A DNA stretch of 64,000 nucleotides from NCBI RefSeq assembly GCF_943734655.1, contig NC_071354.1, positions 69,833,544 through 69,897,543 of the forward strand, given 5' to 3'. Source of the DNA: Sabethes cyaneus (taxonomy: Eukaryota; Arthropoda; Insecta; Diptera; Culicidae). Below are positions 1 through 8,888 of this stretch, in pieces. The translations under genes and the position numbers were made by a program. Numbering within the stretch: the stretch's first letter is position 1; each line of letters opens with the position of its first letter. The notes below the pieces were generated by a model that saw nothing but the letters and a program-made list of their open reading frames with translations, was not told where the DNA came from and did not search any database.

Positions 1-1114
1 GGAGTATCTTGGGCTTCTACGGTTCCCTACGGTCATGCTTCCCGACATCAGGGGGCTTCGGTGGCGGTAATCGACTGGAGACCGAATCACTACCGGCGCT
101 TTCCGGTGGATTAATTCTGTGGTGTGCGATTTGTGGTTGATGATTGATGCATCAGGAAACCCTGCGAACCCTCGCAACCGACGCCAATGTGCCAGGAGCG
201 GTTGGTTGCTCCACACGTACCTTCAAGGCTCCTGACGGAGAATCCCCTAATCGGCAGTTGGTTTCGTCTCGGCCAACCTCCAATGCCTGCGCTCCGCGCT
301 TAGTACAATGGATGGATAATCACTTAACGTGATTGCGATGCTGGAAGGATCCACCATCTCACAATACCCCTTTATGAAGTTTGGACGTAAACGGCGCTTT
401 ATCGTTGCGCACCTCCTCTTGCGCACGTGTTTGGTGACACAGTTTCCGACGACCATTGGCGCTAGCCCTGCTCGAGAGGTCGCGGTTACTGGTCGATAGA
501 ACGAACGGTCAGTTTTCTGGCCTTTTCCTGTTAGAATCTTTCACTGAGAAACAGCTTATATCGCCTTTTTTAAGCATTGGAGTACTTTGGTTCTCCATCG
601 TCGTCTAGGCGCTTCGTCGGATCGAGAAGATTGTCCGTAAGGTTCTGCATTTCTCCACTTTCCTACTAGTTGAACTTAGGATTAGCGATGAGACTAAAGG
701 TCATAAAGCGAGTTGCTGTCGAGGTTGAAACCATCCTCCATCTCCTGCTCTTCCGTACGATCAAATGCACGCAATTCTTCGGAATCTGCGACTCAATTTT
801 CTCCGACGTTATAAGGCCAAGAAGTCCATATTTTTATTCAGTGATATTTCCTTGTCATGTACTCTAACAGTTGGCTGCGAAGTCTATTGAACAAAAACAG
901 GTCAAGGTCAAGTTTCAAAAACGGAATGTAACCCCCAGGTTTTGCTTTTTTATGTCGCGGTTTAGTTTCAATCACTATAAGCCTGGTGGGCTTCTTCGGC
1001 TATTGCCCTTCCGCAAAATAGCAATCGAAAAGTATAGGTAAGGACAGATGATGCAAAATTGCTACGAGAATTACCAGTGTTAGCAGGACCATTTTGCATC
1101 ACAATTTACGTCAT
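1..1114. other. Spacer, nothing recognised
   Basis: No open frame here resembles a known protein, and the short frames on both strands lack any recognisable motif. The composition is mixed, without obvious microsatellite or terminal repeats. It could hold distal 3' UTR of the minus-strand gene that ends at 2051, because no AATAAA on the minus strand is evident close to that stop codon. Confidence 0.4.
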
Positions 1115-1290
1115 GTTTAAGATTGATGCACGCGTCATTGATTTTTTGGATTTCATACGTAGCTTTTATGTTTAAAATAATACTTTTGTACATGAAACTT
1201 CATTCATTCCGTCTATCAGAACATAAAACGGCTAAAAATTGCATAAAAACATATTATGAAATCCCAAAAATCAATGACGCGTGATTAAAC
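1115..1290. mobile_element. Fold-back MITE-like element
   Basis: About 30 bases at 1129-1160 (beginning CACGCGTCATTGATTTTT) recur as the reverse complement at about 1254-1283. A further GTTTAA/TTAAAC pair lies outside at 1115 and 1285. The 90-base interior is AT-rich and non-coding. The shape (short, inverted termini, no ORF) fits a MITE. No clear target duplication was found, so the exact ends are approximate. Confidence 0.5.
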
Positions 1291-2050
1291 CTCAAACAAG
1301 GAATGCAGCTATAAGCATTTTTTTAAAAAGAAAGAAAAAACACTTTCTAAACTGCGATTAAACAGGTACCTAACTCAAAAAGAATCGATAAAACAAGTTT
1401 TAGCAGAACACCGAGTAACATCCACACACATAGCCCAGGGAAAACCGATAAAACAAAGTTTGATGGAAAACTTTCCAGTGAAATGCCAAAGGTAACTCTG
1501 CCAGCGTACCAGGTAATGTGGTATATTATCGTTCCTCCTTGGAGGTCGTTAGCTACCAGTTATTCAAAGTGGAAAGTTTTTCTACTGATACTTCGCCCTA
1601 CTTTTGATTTCACACATTCTAGTCGGCGAAAACTGTGGGCGATGTGTATTTGCACTGACCCACTTCTAGTCATCGTATCGGCAAGAACTAACCGAAGACG
1701 GCTTTGTTTTATGTTCTATTCAATTGGAAGAGCACAGCTCGATGCGATGTGAAAAATAAACCGAATGTCTGTTAATTACAAATAAAATAAGTAAACTTTC
1801 TTTTGATTCCTAATACTTGTTTCGATAATTTTAACTAACATTTCGAAGGCCATTATTGCCGATGCACTGACTTCAGAGCCTAAACAGGACAAACAGTAGA
1901 CTATATGATTGAATGGGAGCTGTGCTGATACAGTTGCGATTAGTACTAGTCAAACCAAATTTTCCATCCGTTCGACGCAATATAAAATTTACATTCCTTG
2001 TTGTCTTTCAAAAAGTAACATGCATTTCTGGATACCACGGAGAGGCTTTC
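1291..2050. other. 3' flank of AP-1 mu gene
   Basis: Non-coding DNA between the fold-back element and the stop codon of the minus-strand AP-1 mu gene. It probably includes that gene's 3' UTR, but no convincing polyadenylation signal on the minus strand could be placed. No protein-like frame is supported. Confidence 0.35.
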
Positions 2051-3436
2051 CTAATTTGTCCTCAGTTGATAGTCGCCGTTCTGGGTGATATAGCGAACCC
2101 ACGGTAGCGCTTGATAACCGCTCTTCTCAATGATTTTCAAATAACGGACCTGAAAGCAGGGAGGTATGAATCAAATATCTTACCATAACAGCTCTGTTTA
2201 TCTACCTGAATACCGGAAGTGGTGAAGTACGGGATTTCAAATTTCACTTGAATCGGTGGCTTGCCTTCTGTGTCCTCACACTCGACGCTCGGTAGTCCAA
2301 AGTGTGCTCGCATCAGATACTCTTTGCCACCCTGCAATCATGTAAAATATATCGAAACTGTCTATTTACATCACCACAAAACAAGTGCCTACCGGAAAAG
2401 ACTTAATGGTCCAGGTAATGGCATTCTGTTCCGGTGCATACTTAACGCTTCCGATTGTTGTCTTAAACTTGGGGGAATCAGCATCCGCTGGAACCGGAAT
2501 GACAATTTCAACATTGTTTGCCGTTGACCGCCGCTTAAACTGCGACTTCGCCTTTATCATGTATTCCACCCGGCTGTGAGCGTGCCGCTCGATGACCGAT
2601 TCGATCCAAATCAGCGGCTTTACATGCGTATTCAGCCGATAGGACATCAATTCGAATTCACCGTCCGGAGGGATAAACGAAATTGTCCGATCGTTTTCGA
2701 AACGAGACAACCGTACACACTGGTGGAACTTGACGTCCTCCAGCTCGACCGATTTGGACTTACCACGACCTGTACTTTCAAAAAGAACTTTGTCATTCAA
2801 ACCGAGCCGCAGTTCGGGCATTCCGGACAAATAAACGCGCATCTTGATGGCCCCAACGATCTCACTTCGGAGAACATTTCCGTTTGCATTGGCCAGCAGA
2901 TTGACGCTTTCGATCACATCAAGAAATACTTCGTTTTTTCGATACTTAATTCCCTCCGAACGCCATGATACGGCATTCGTTACAGCCATCGGAATTCTGG
3001 GTTGAATTTCCAACTTGTGACCCTCCTGTGTAATGTATTCCTGCAGAATCTTACTATCTGTGGTTTGTGGGTAACCGAAATCGATCAGCTCATCCAATAG
3101 TTCGTAAATGACGACAAAGTTGTCCCGAATGCTCTCCTCTTCTAGTTCTTTGAAATACTCGGTGAATACCTGCACCACCTTGTGGAGGAAAACAAATACC
3201 AGCGCAATATTTGCGTTGCTTCGAGTCACTGACACCAAGTACAGATTGTTGGTCTTCACATACGCAAATGTACATTCCGGTGTCTGCAGGATCGGCGTTA
3301 TCAAACCTTCCTCTTCCTTTTCCATCAAAAGCGGCATAAACTTATCGATGACACCCATGTCGATATGGCCGCGATAGTTGCGTGAAATGAGCACTTTGCC
3401 TTTGGCGTCCAGTATAAAAATTGCCGACGAAGACAT
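2051..3436 (-). CDS. AP-1mu: AP-1 complex subunit mu (AP-47), clathrin adaptor medium chain
   Basis: Medium subunit of the AP-1 heterotetramer, which selects tyrosine-motif cargo for clathrin carriers at the trans-Golgi network and endosomes. Three exons on the minus strand: 3436-2393, 2331-2206 and 2149-2051. Introns are 61 and 56 bases, both GT-AG and both at codon boundaries. The joined frame is 422 residues plus stop, matching the roughly 423 of animal mu-1. Residues 1-140 form the longin-like N-domain (begins MSSSAIFILDAKGKVLI). From about 168 comes the mu-homology domain with the family hallmarks ITQEGHK, NAVSWR, GIKYRKNEVFLDV, RGKSKSVELEDVKFHQC, ISFIPPDGEFELMSYR, and the C-terminal GYQALPWVRYITQNGDYQLR. 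The ATG at 3434-3436 aligns with the conserved family start. The frame looks intact and under constraint. It is divergent to the next gene at 6623, with repeat-filled spacer between. Mu-1 rather than mu-2 is clear from residue identity across the length. Confidence 0.97.
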
Positions 3437-4165
3437 GATTGCTGTTTACAGGTTGCAAAGATCCTACCGGCGATTATTTTATCTGAAACAGAGAAAACCC
3501 ATAGATGAGCACAAAAGTGATTTATTTACATTTTTGATTGTGAAACGTCGGAAACGTATACGTTCCCGGTATCTGTCACTTTATGTAGCAGCAAAACATG
3601 ACATAAGTGAAAATTTACGTCATCACTGAGTCCTCAGTATTAGGGAAACATAAAAGATTAAAATGTATGAAAGAAAAATCACTTTTTTGCTTTTCGATAA
3701 CTTGTTTACAATTTTTGTTTAGAAACTACAGCACCGAAAAAGTAACCACTCGTTTATTGTTAATTTATACACGCAAATTTGACAAAATTTTGTTATACTC
3801 CATCAGGGCGTAGGATCAAGGGGATTGTAAATATTGGAAGTTAATATAAAAATGTTATCCAGCTACCTTCACTGTAGTGTTTGAAAAATAAAGCAAACGA
3901 TTACAATGTCACAGGCACGTGTAACATTAAAATATAGAATAATAAATGCACCAAAACTAAGCTTCCATCGTCAATTTCGTAAAACTTTTCACTTCTGTAC
4001 AGGCACACCAACTCAAAACCTCCATTAAAAATGATTGCAACGCTGTCATTTAGCTGTCAATGTCACATTGCACAAAAAAATCGAAAGGGCTACCTTCGCG
4101 CACACACGCACAGAATCACTGCCACCTGGCTGTGAAAGTAACAAACCTGCATATATAGTATTCCA
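3437..4165. other. Upstream spacer of AP-1 mu
   Basis: AT-rich non-coding sequence upstream of the AP-1 mu start. It should contain that gene's promoter and 5' UTR, but no TATA box or initiator could be assigned with confidence. No other protein-coding frame is supported. Confidence 0.4.
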
Positions 4166-4712
4166 CACTCTTAACTGATTCTACCTGTAAATAGGTCGGA
4201 TATACTTTTCTTCTTTTGGGTCAATTCTTAGAAGATTTTCCGATCGATTGGTATAAGAATATTTAAAATCGAAAACCGCTGAGCTATTAGCGCTCAATAC
4301 CTTTCATTTTTCGTGACGCTCGCATTTTTCGATTTTTTGGAATGACACCCTATCTCAAAACTTGCCGTAAGACGTAGTCCTACGTCAAAACTGCTCAAAA
4401 TCTGGGGTGACATTACGATTCTCGTTTCGAATGATTTTGGTTCGTTTCGACCACGTTAAACGAATGGGCGAAACGAACCACAATCACTCGAAACGAGAAT
4501 CGCAATGTCACCCCTGAGTTTGTACACTTTCAGGGCATTTGAGTGGGTTCAACCTAGCTTTAACTAAATCCGACCTACCCTACAAACATTTTTATTAAAT
4601 AGAAGCTTGTTCAACCATTGTACAGCTAATTATCGGGAAACAAGCGTTTGATAAGTTGTTATTCAACAAAAATGTTTGTTGGGTATTTACAGGTAGAATA
4701 ATTTAAAAGTGC
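4166..4712. mobile_element. TIR element (family of 26501-26806), interrupted by a nested MITE
   Basis: The left end (CACTC..., then CTACCTGTAAATAGGTCGGA) is the reverse complement of the right end (...TATTTACAGGTAG...). The internal sequence CTTTAACTAAATCCGACCTA near 4559 matches the inner TIR of a second copy at 26501-26806. There is no ORF. The copy is longer than its relative because a 111-bp palindromic element sits inside it at about 4404-4514. It also contains GTAAGACGTAGTCCTAC at about 4366-4383, which recurs inverted near 8617. Confidence 0.65.
4404..4514. mobile_element. 111-bp palindromic MITE, copy 1 (nested)
   Basis: Almost the whole element is one inverted repeat. GGGGTGACATTACGATTCTC at the left pairs with GAGAATCGCAATGTCACCCC at the right, and the inner arms around GGTTCGTTTCG also pair. 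A second copy of the same length is at 24448-24558. The surrounding sequence without the insert can be read from the related element at 26501-26806, so the insertion point is well defined. Confidence 0.8.
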
Positions 4713-5595
4713 ACCTATTCCACCAATTCCACGAAGGGGTTTCCCTTGTATTCCACCACGCACACATTAATAAAGATTTTTTGACATTAGCTCGCTAGGG
4801 GCCCTTGCTGAGGCTGTTGGCAGTAGGAATAATATTAACAACATTAAATTCCAAACTCCCGGATCCTCTCCTCCACTCTTTGCTCCCCTCTCACTCCTAC
4901 ATAATCGAGCCTCAGCTAATGTCATTCTCGTTAGTGACGAAATCGCAAATTACTTAATAATTTTCGTGTTTGCTAGTGTGGGTGCTTGAGTTGTCAGAAA
5001 GCTCTTTTACATTTTGAACTATACACTAAGAAAACTTTTCGTATAGTTTCTATGTGTTTCACACATAGATTTCCATGTACCCAGTAAATGAACTTTATAT
5101 GCCAAACAGTTGCCATTCATGTGTTTTTAAAATTTACCTTTAAAATTTGCACATACTATTCATATGCATATAATTTTCATGTGTACTTCTGGGCGGATTA
5201 TCGTTATATGTGGCACATAATAATCATAAGGATTTTCATATGGAAATTTTCCATTAGTTATGCATGCATGCAACTGTAGAAACAAAAATTCACAAGGGAA
5301 GCACAAAAGTGTTGCTGGACACCACAGCAAACCCTGAAACAATCAAGTTTTTTACGTTACTAGGTTTTTAAGAGTTTGTTTTTTCGTGGCGTGTTAACAT
5401 AAAACAAACTAAATCGAAATGTAAGTATTATTCCATCAGATTGGATCTATTTTTGTGTAATTAGTGATCAACTAGGACAAGTGACTTCACTCATAAACTG
5501 CAGCTGCATTCTTGGAAACACTTTTCGCTTGCCGTAGTAAATTTTGAAAGGGAATCACCAAAACAAAACAAGAAGAAGAAGTCACATGTCATGTC
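4713..5595. other. AT-rich spacer
   Basis: No coding signal. Short frames at 5088-5342 on both strands are low-complexity and overlap each other, as expected by chance in AT-rich DNA. Confidence 0.4.
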
Positions 5596-6020
5596 CTAGG
5601 ACAGGCTTCTTACTCTTCTTTTCATTATGACCGCTATCCCGATTGAATATTCTTTGTACATTCTGCACCACTGTTGCTGCACATATTATTTTAAGAATAA
5701 TTTCGTTTGCCAAACATCAGCTCCCGAATACGCCACGGTTTATGCGACCAAAATCAAGTTTTGCATTTCATTTTGACAATTAAAATTCGTGTACAAACAA
5801 AACTAATATAGAACCAAGCATAGAACTGCAGAATACAAGAGAAATCAAAATTCAGAAATAATAACTTATTGTCGTATTCCTTCTAATGAGTTTCAGCAAC
5901 ACTGAAAGCGATACCGCGTTATATTTTTCAGTCAAGGGTTGATCGTCGTTTACAGCCAATCAGAAATTGGGTCAATTTTGGGTCAACGCCGCGGTTGACA
6001 CTTGGCACGTCCTGTCCTAG
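5596..6020. mobile_element. CTAGGACAGG-ended MITE, copy 1
   Basis: The left end CTAGGACAGG is mirrored by CACGTCCTGTCCTAG at 6006-6020, and a further GTCCTGTCCTAG follows to 6037. The body (through AATATTCTTTGTACATTC and GTTTCAGCAACACTGAAAG) aligns along its length with a second copy at 11856-14758 that is split by an RTE insertion. Relative to copy 2 this one lacks about 12 bases next to the left end. There is no ORF, so it is a non-autonomous element of unknown superfamily. Confidence 0.65.
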
Positions 6021-6037
6021 GTCATGTCCTGTCCTAG

Positions 6038-6622
6038 ATTTTGACGGCTTGGAACATGATTATCATCATTTTTTACCGCAGCGCTAGCTGCTTGTCGAAT
6101 AAAGCTTTTGTAGCTGATTTTTTTTGCGTGTAAGCGTGAACTTTGAGGGATCACTTCGCGCACACTGCAAAGGAAATAGGTGTCGGGGTCATATGAAGCT
6201 TACGTAATTCTGTAATTCAAAATTAAACACTATACTTCTTTGTACATATCGACATCTAAATGTAGGAGAGTATAAATTATAGGACGAGGTATTTTTTATT
6301 TTTTTTTTCTTTTAGAAAAAAGTTATAGATGCCTACATCGTCGTAGTCGAGCTTAAAATAACTCTTAAATTAAAAATACCAAAACGTGTCGTGTCTTTTT
6401 AATGTTAAGAAAAATTATTCGGCAACCTTTCCCGTCATCTAAATTTCGCTGCTGCCATCCCGGCCAGCCACCCCACCCATCCGAGGATTTCCAACCTTTG
6501 CAACTAAACGTTCAGACAGAGAAAGAAAGTCACGGTGATTAGTCGTTTTCTGTTTTATTTCGTTTTAAATTGGAAGATTTTTTGAGTTTGAAAACACATC
6601 TTGGTGCAAAAACCTTGTTAAA
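6038..6622. other. 5' flank of the SPS2 gene
   Basis: Non-coding sequence expected to hold the promoter and 5' UTR of the selenophosphate synthetase gene. An in-frame stop (TAA, 6566-6568) closes the frame upstream of the chosen ATG. No TATA box could be assigned reliably. A frame opening at 6570 is out of register with the real protein and is a shadow. Confidence 0.4.
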
Positions 6623-7879
6623 ATGTTTGACCCTACGAAGCACGGCCTTAGCCGTGACTTCCGTCTTACGAAATTTTCTACGCTACGTGGGTGAGGTTCG
6701 AAGATTCCTCAAGATGTCCTTGATCGGCTTCTGCGAGGAGTATACACAGAACAGTTTACCGCTAGCGATGAACAAACAACCGAAAATACCTCTGATAAGC
6801 AAACCGATGAAAGTGTTGGTAAGTTACTATAGTTTTGGCTACAAATTGAATAAATATTAACTTTTGTGTGTGCGTTATCTTGCAGGAATTGGACTCGATT
6901 CATCTGTAATACCGCTCAAGAATGACTTGCAACTTGTGCAAACCGTCGATTTCTTCTACCCATTAATCGACGATCCATATTTATTGGGTAAAATTGCCCT
7001 GGCCAATGTGGTTAGCGATGTGTATGCCGTAGGGGCCATGGACATTGACGAAATCAGACTGGTCTGTTCGGCTCCTACGGAATTTAGCGACAGCGAGCGA
7101 GACATTGTAGTTCCTTTGATTGTCAAAGGATTTCTAGATGCAGCAGCCGAAGCGAAAGCGAAGGTTAAAATCGGTAGTATCGCTTTGAATCCGTGGTGCA
7201 TAATTGGGGGAATTGCCACAGCCGTTTGTCATAAGTCGGAGTTAATTTTGTAAGTAACTTGGTACTATTTCTTGTCGAACATTGGGCGTAATAATGATAA
7301 AATTTCAGGCCTTACCATGCGCAAATAGGAGATGCTTTGGTACTTACAAAACCTTTAGGTACTCAACTAGCTACAAATGCATTTATATGGATGTGTGAGA
7401 GCTCGGAAAATTACACAAAACTAGTTGACCAAGGGTTAAGTGGACCGGAGATAGAGAAAACTTACGGTATCGCTGTTGAATCGATGTCTCGTCTGAATCG
7501 ATCCGGTGCTCAACTAATGCACAAATATGACGCACATGCTGCTACTGACGTAACCGGTTTCGGTCTCTATGGTCATGCTGAGAATTTGGTGAAGTTCCAA
7601 AAAGAAGCCGTGGACTTTGAAATAGATACTCTGCCGATAATCAGAAATGTTGTTAGCATTGCCGAAATTCTAAATCGGAGTACCAAACTGCTTGCGGGTA
7701 AAGCGGTAGAAACATCCGGAGGGCTGCTCGTAAGTCTTCCAGCACAAAATGCGGCCTTATTTTGCAATGAATACCGAACGGTATCTGGACACGAAGCGTG
7801 GACCATTGGTCGCGTTGTTGAGGGTAGTCGAACGGTGAAGATGAGTCCAAATCCCACAATTCTTTCGGTTGAACATTAA
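6623..7879 (+). CDS. Sps2: Selenophosphate synthetase 2 (selenide, water dikinase), a predicted selenoprotein
   Basis: Makes selenophosphate from selenide and ATP, the selenium donor for selenocysteine tRNA. Three exons: 6623-6818, 6886-7249 and 7309-7879, with GT-AG introns of 67 and 59 bases. The joined frame is 376 codons plus TAA. Codon 24 is TGA (6692-6694), in the context LTKFSTLRG-TGA-GSKIPQDVL. This is the glycine-rich active-site loop, where relatives carry Cys or Sec followed by a catalytic Lys three residues on; that Lys is present. Downstream hallmarks are GIGLDSSVIPL, DFFYPLIDDPYLLGKIALAN, NPWCIIGG, DVTGFGLYGHA and ETSGGLLVSLP. A SECIS-like hairpin at 7918-7984 supports read-through. 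The ATG has A at -3 and follows an in-frame stop. An oddity is that the stretch before NPWC reads KIGSIAL, where family members I recall have a GGQ-type motif. Calling TGA a stop would wrongly split the gene and lose exon 1. Confidence 0.93.
6692..6694 (+). other. In-frame TGA read as selenocysteine
   Basis: The only in-frame stop triplet within the otherwise continuous SPS2 frame. It falls exactly at the catalytic Cys/Sec position of SelD/SPS proteins. Conserved sequence continues on both sides and the 3' UTR carries a SECIS-like fold, so recoding is far more likely than a nonsense mutation. Confidence 0.9.
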
Positions 7880-7917
7880 AACAGACAGCTTGCTTTGAGA
7901 GTGTGATGGCAATTTTT

Positions 7918-7984
7918 TCGAAGAACGTATGAAGCGAATTTTTAAAGGTTAACTGCTGGTAAATTTGCGAAAGTTTTTCTTCGA
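7918..7984 (+). promoter_or_regulatory. SECIS element in the SPS2 3' UTR
   Basis: The fold is read directly from the bases. Helix I is TCGAAGAA (7918-7925) with TTCTTCGA (7977-7984), all eight pairs Watson-Crick. ATGA (7929-7932) faces GA (7969-7970) to form the tandem G.A core. Helix II is GCGAATTT (7934-7941) with AAATTTGC (7961-7968), seven canonical pairs and one G.U. The apical loop carries AAA (7944-7946), about 11 bases from the core, as in eukaryotic SECIS elements. It lies 38 bases after the stop codon and before the poly(A) signal. Confidence 0.88.
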
Positions 7985-8026
7985 CATTATTGTCATTATG
8001 CGTACAAACGGGTTTTGTTAGTTTTG

Positions 8027-8032
8027 AATAAA
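8027..8032 (+). terminator. Polyadenylation signal AATAAA of SPS2
   Basis: Canonical hexamer about 150 bases after the SPS2 stop codon and about 45 bases after the SECIS stem. This gives a compact 3' UTR that includes the recoding element. Confidence 0.7.
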
Positions 8033-8099
8033 GATTGTATTTACATATATCCATTATATTAAGCTTAATTTGTTCGATTATTTTGAAGAAAGAGGGAGG

Positions 8100-8345
8100 G
8101 GATTTTGGATGAAACTTATAGGATAATCGACGAACGCAGTAAGGCGAAAACCGGCATTCAGCGAGCGCGAACCAGAGTGGCTAAGACAGCTGCGCGTCAA
8201 CAATACGCCAAACTAGAAAGGGCTGTTAAACGAGCTTGCAGGCGGGACAAGAGAGCCTGGACTAACTATCAAGCCGACGTAGGAGAAAAAGATACCGCTG
8301 ATGGGGATATCCGTTTGTTGGACAATGTTTCTCGCTGACCGTATA
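8100..8345 (+). pseudogene. RTE-like retrotransposon fragment (endonuclease-RT linker)
   Basis: A 77-codon frame, rich in Arg/Lys, ends in a stop at 8336-8338. It contains AARQQYAKLERAVKRACRRD and resembles the basic linker between the endonuclease and reverse transcriptase domains of insect RTE/CR1-type elements (compare the linker at 12380-12620). Neither catalytic domain is present, so it is a dead fragment. The assignment rests on residue composition and style rather than on a diagnostic motif. Confidence 0.45.
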
Positions 8346-8888
8346 GAACAGCTTAAGCGAGTGTCAAATGTCATGAGACCAGCAAAACCAACAGCACATG
8401 ATGCCAATAGTTCATCACATCAATCGTGTCAATTGTGAGGATTTCGAATTTGGCATGGTTCGATTTTGGCAACACAAGATATTTCATTTCCAAAAAGATG
8501 CTTAATTATCAATCAGTTTCCACATACATGCTTTAAATGACGAAAAAATGATGCCCTAAGTATGTTCATGAAAATAAGTCATGTGGTTTCGAACAATAAT
8601 ATTTTTATTGCCGTAGGACTACGTCTTACCGCAGGGTGTCAATAACTTATTTGCACCGGACGGATAGCTCTTGTCGGACTTTTTAAACATAAAATGGTTG
8701 CAATCGTTGATTAATGATATTTAGTCAACTTTTAAAGCATTTACATTAAATTTTTTCATATCGAAAAAGGGTCTTGACTTTGGCACGGTTTCGATTTTGG
8801 CAACATAGGCGACACGCAAAACATCTTTAATTTCAGAATGATAAAATTGCCGGACCGGCGGTCATACACTGGTAAGTAAGTAAAGGTT
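8346..8888. repeat. Repeat-derived spacer with a direct repeat
   Basis: Two similar stretches, about 8451-8476 (TTTGGCATGGTTCGATTTTG) and about 8779-8806 (CTTTGGCACGGTTTCGATTT), lie in the same orientation 330 bases apart and both continue TTGGCAACA. Between them is GTAGGACTACGTCTTAC (about 8614-8630), the inverted counterpart of a motif at about 4367. The region looks like a degraded transposable element without coding capacity. Confidence 0.35.

Noticed and set aside
6570..6860. 96-codon frame overlapping SPS2 exon 1
   Set aside because: It is out of register with the conserved SPS2 frame, which is continuous once TGA is read as selenocysteine, and it runs through the intron.
6864..7253. 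SPS2 starting in exon 2, with TGA as a true stop
   Set aside because: This would discard the conserved catalytic loop before and after the TGA. The exon 1 donor, exon 2 acceptor and SECIS fold together favour recoding.
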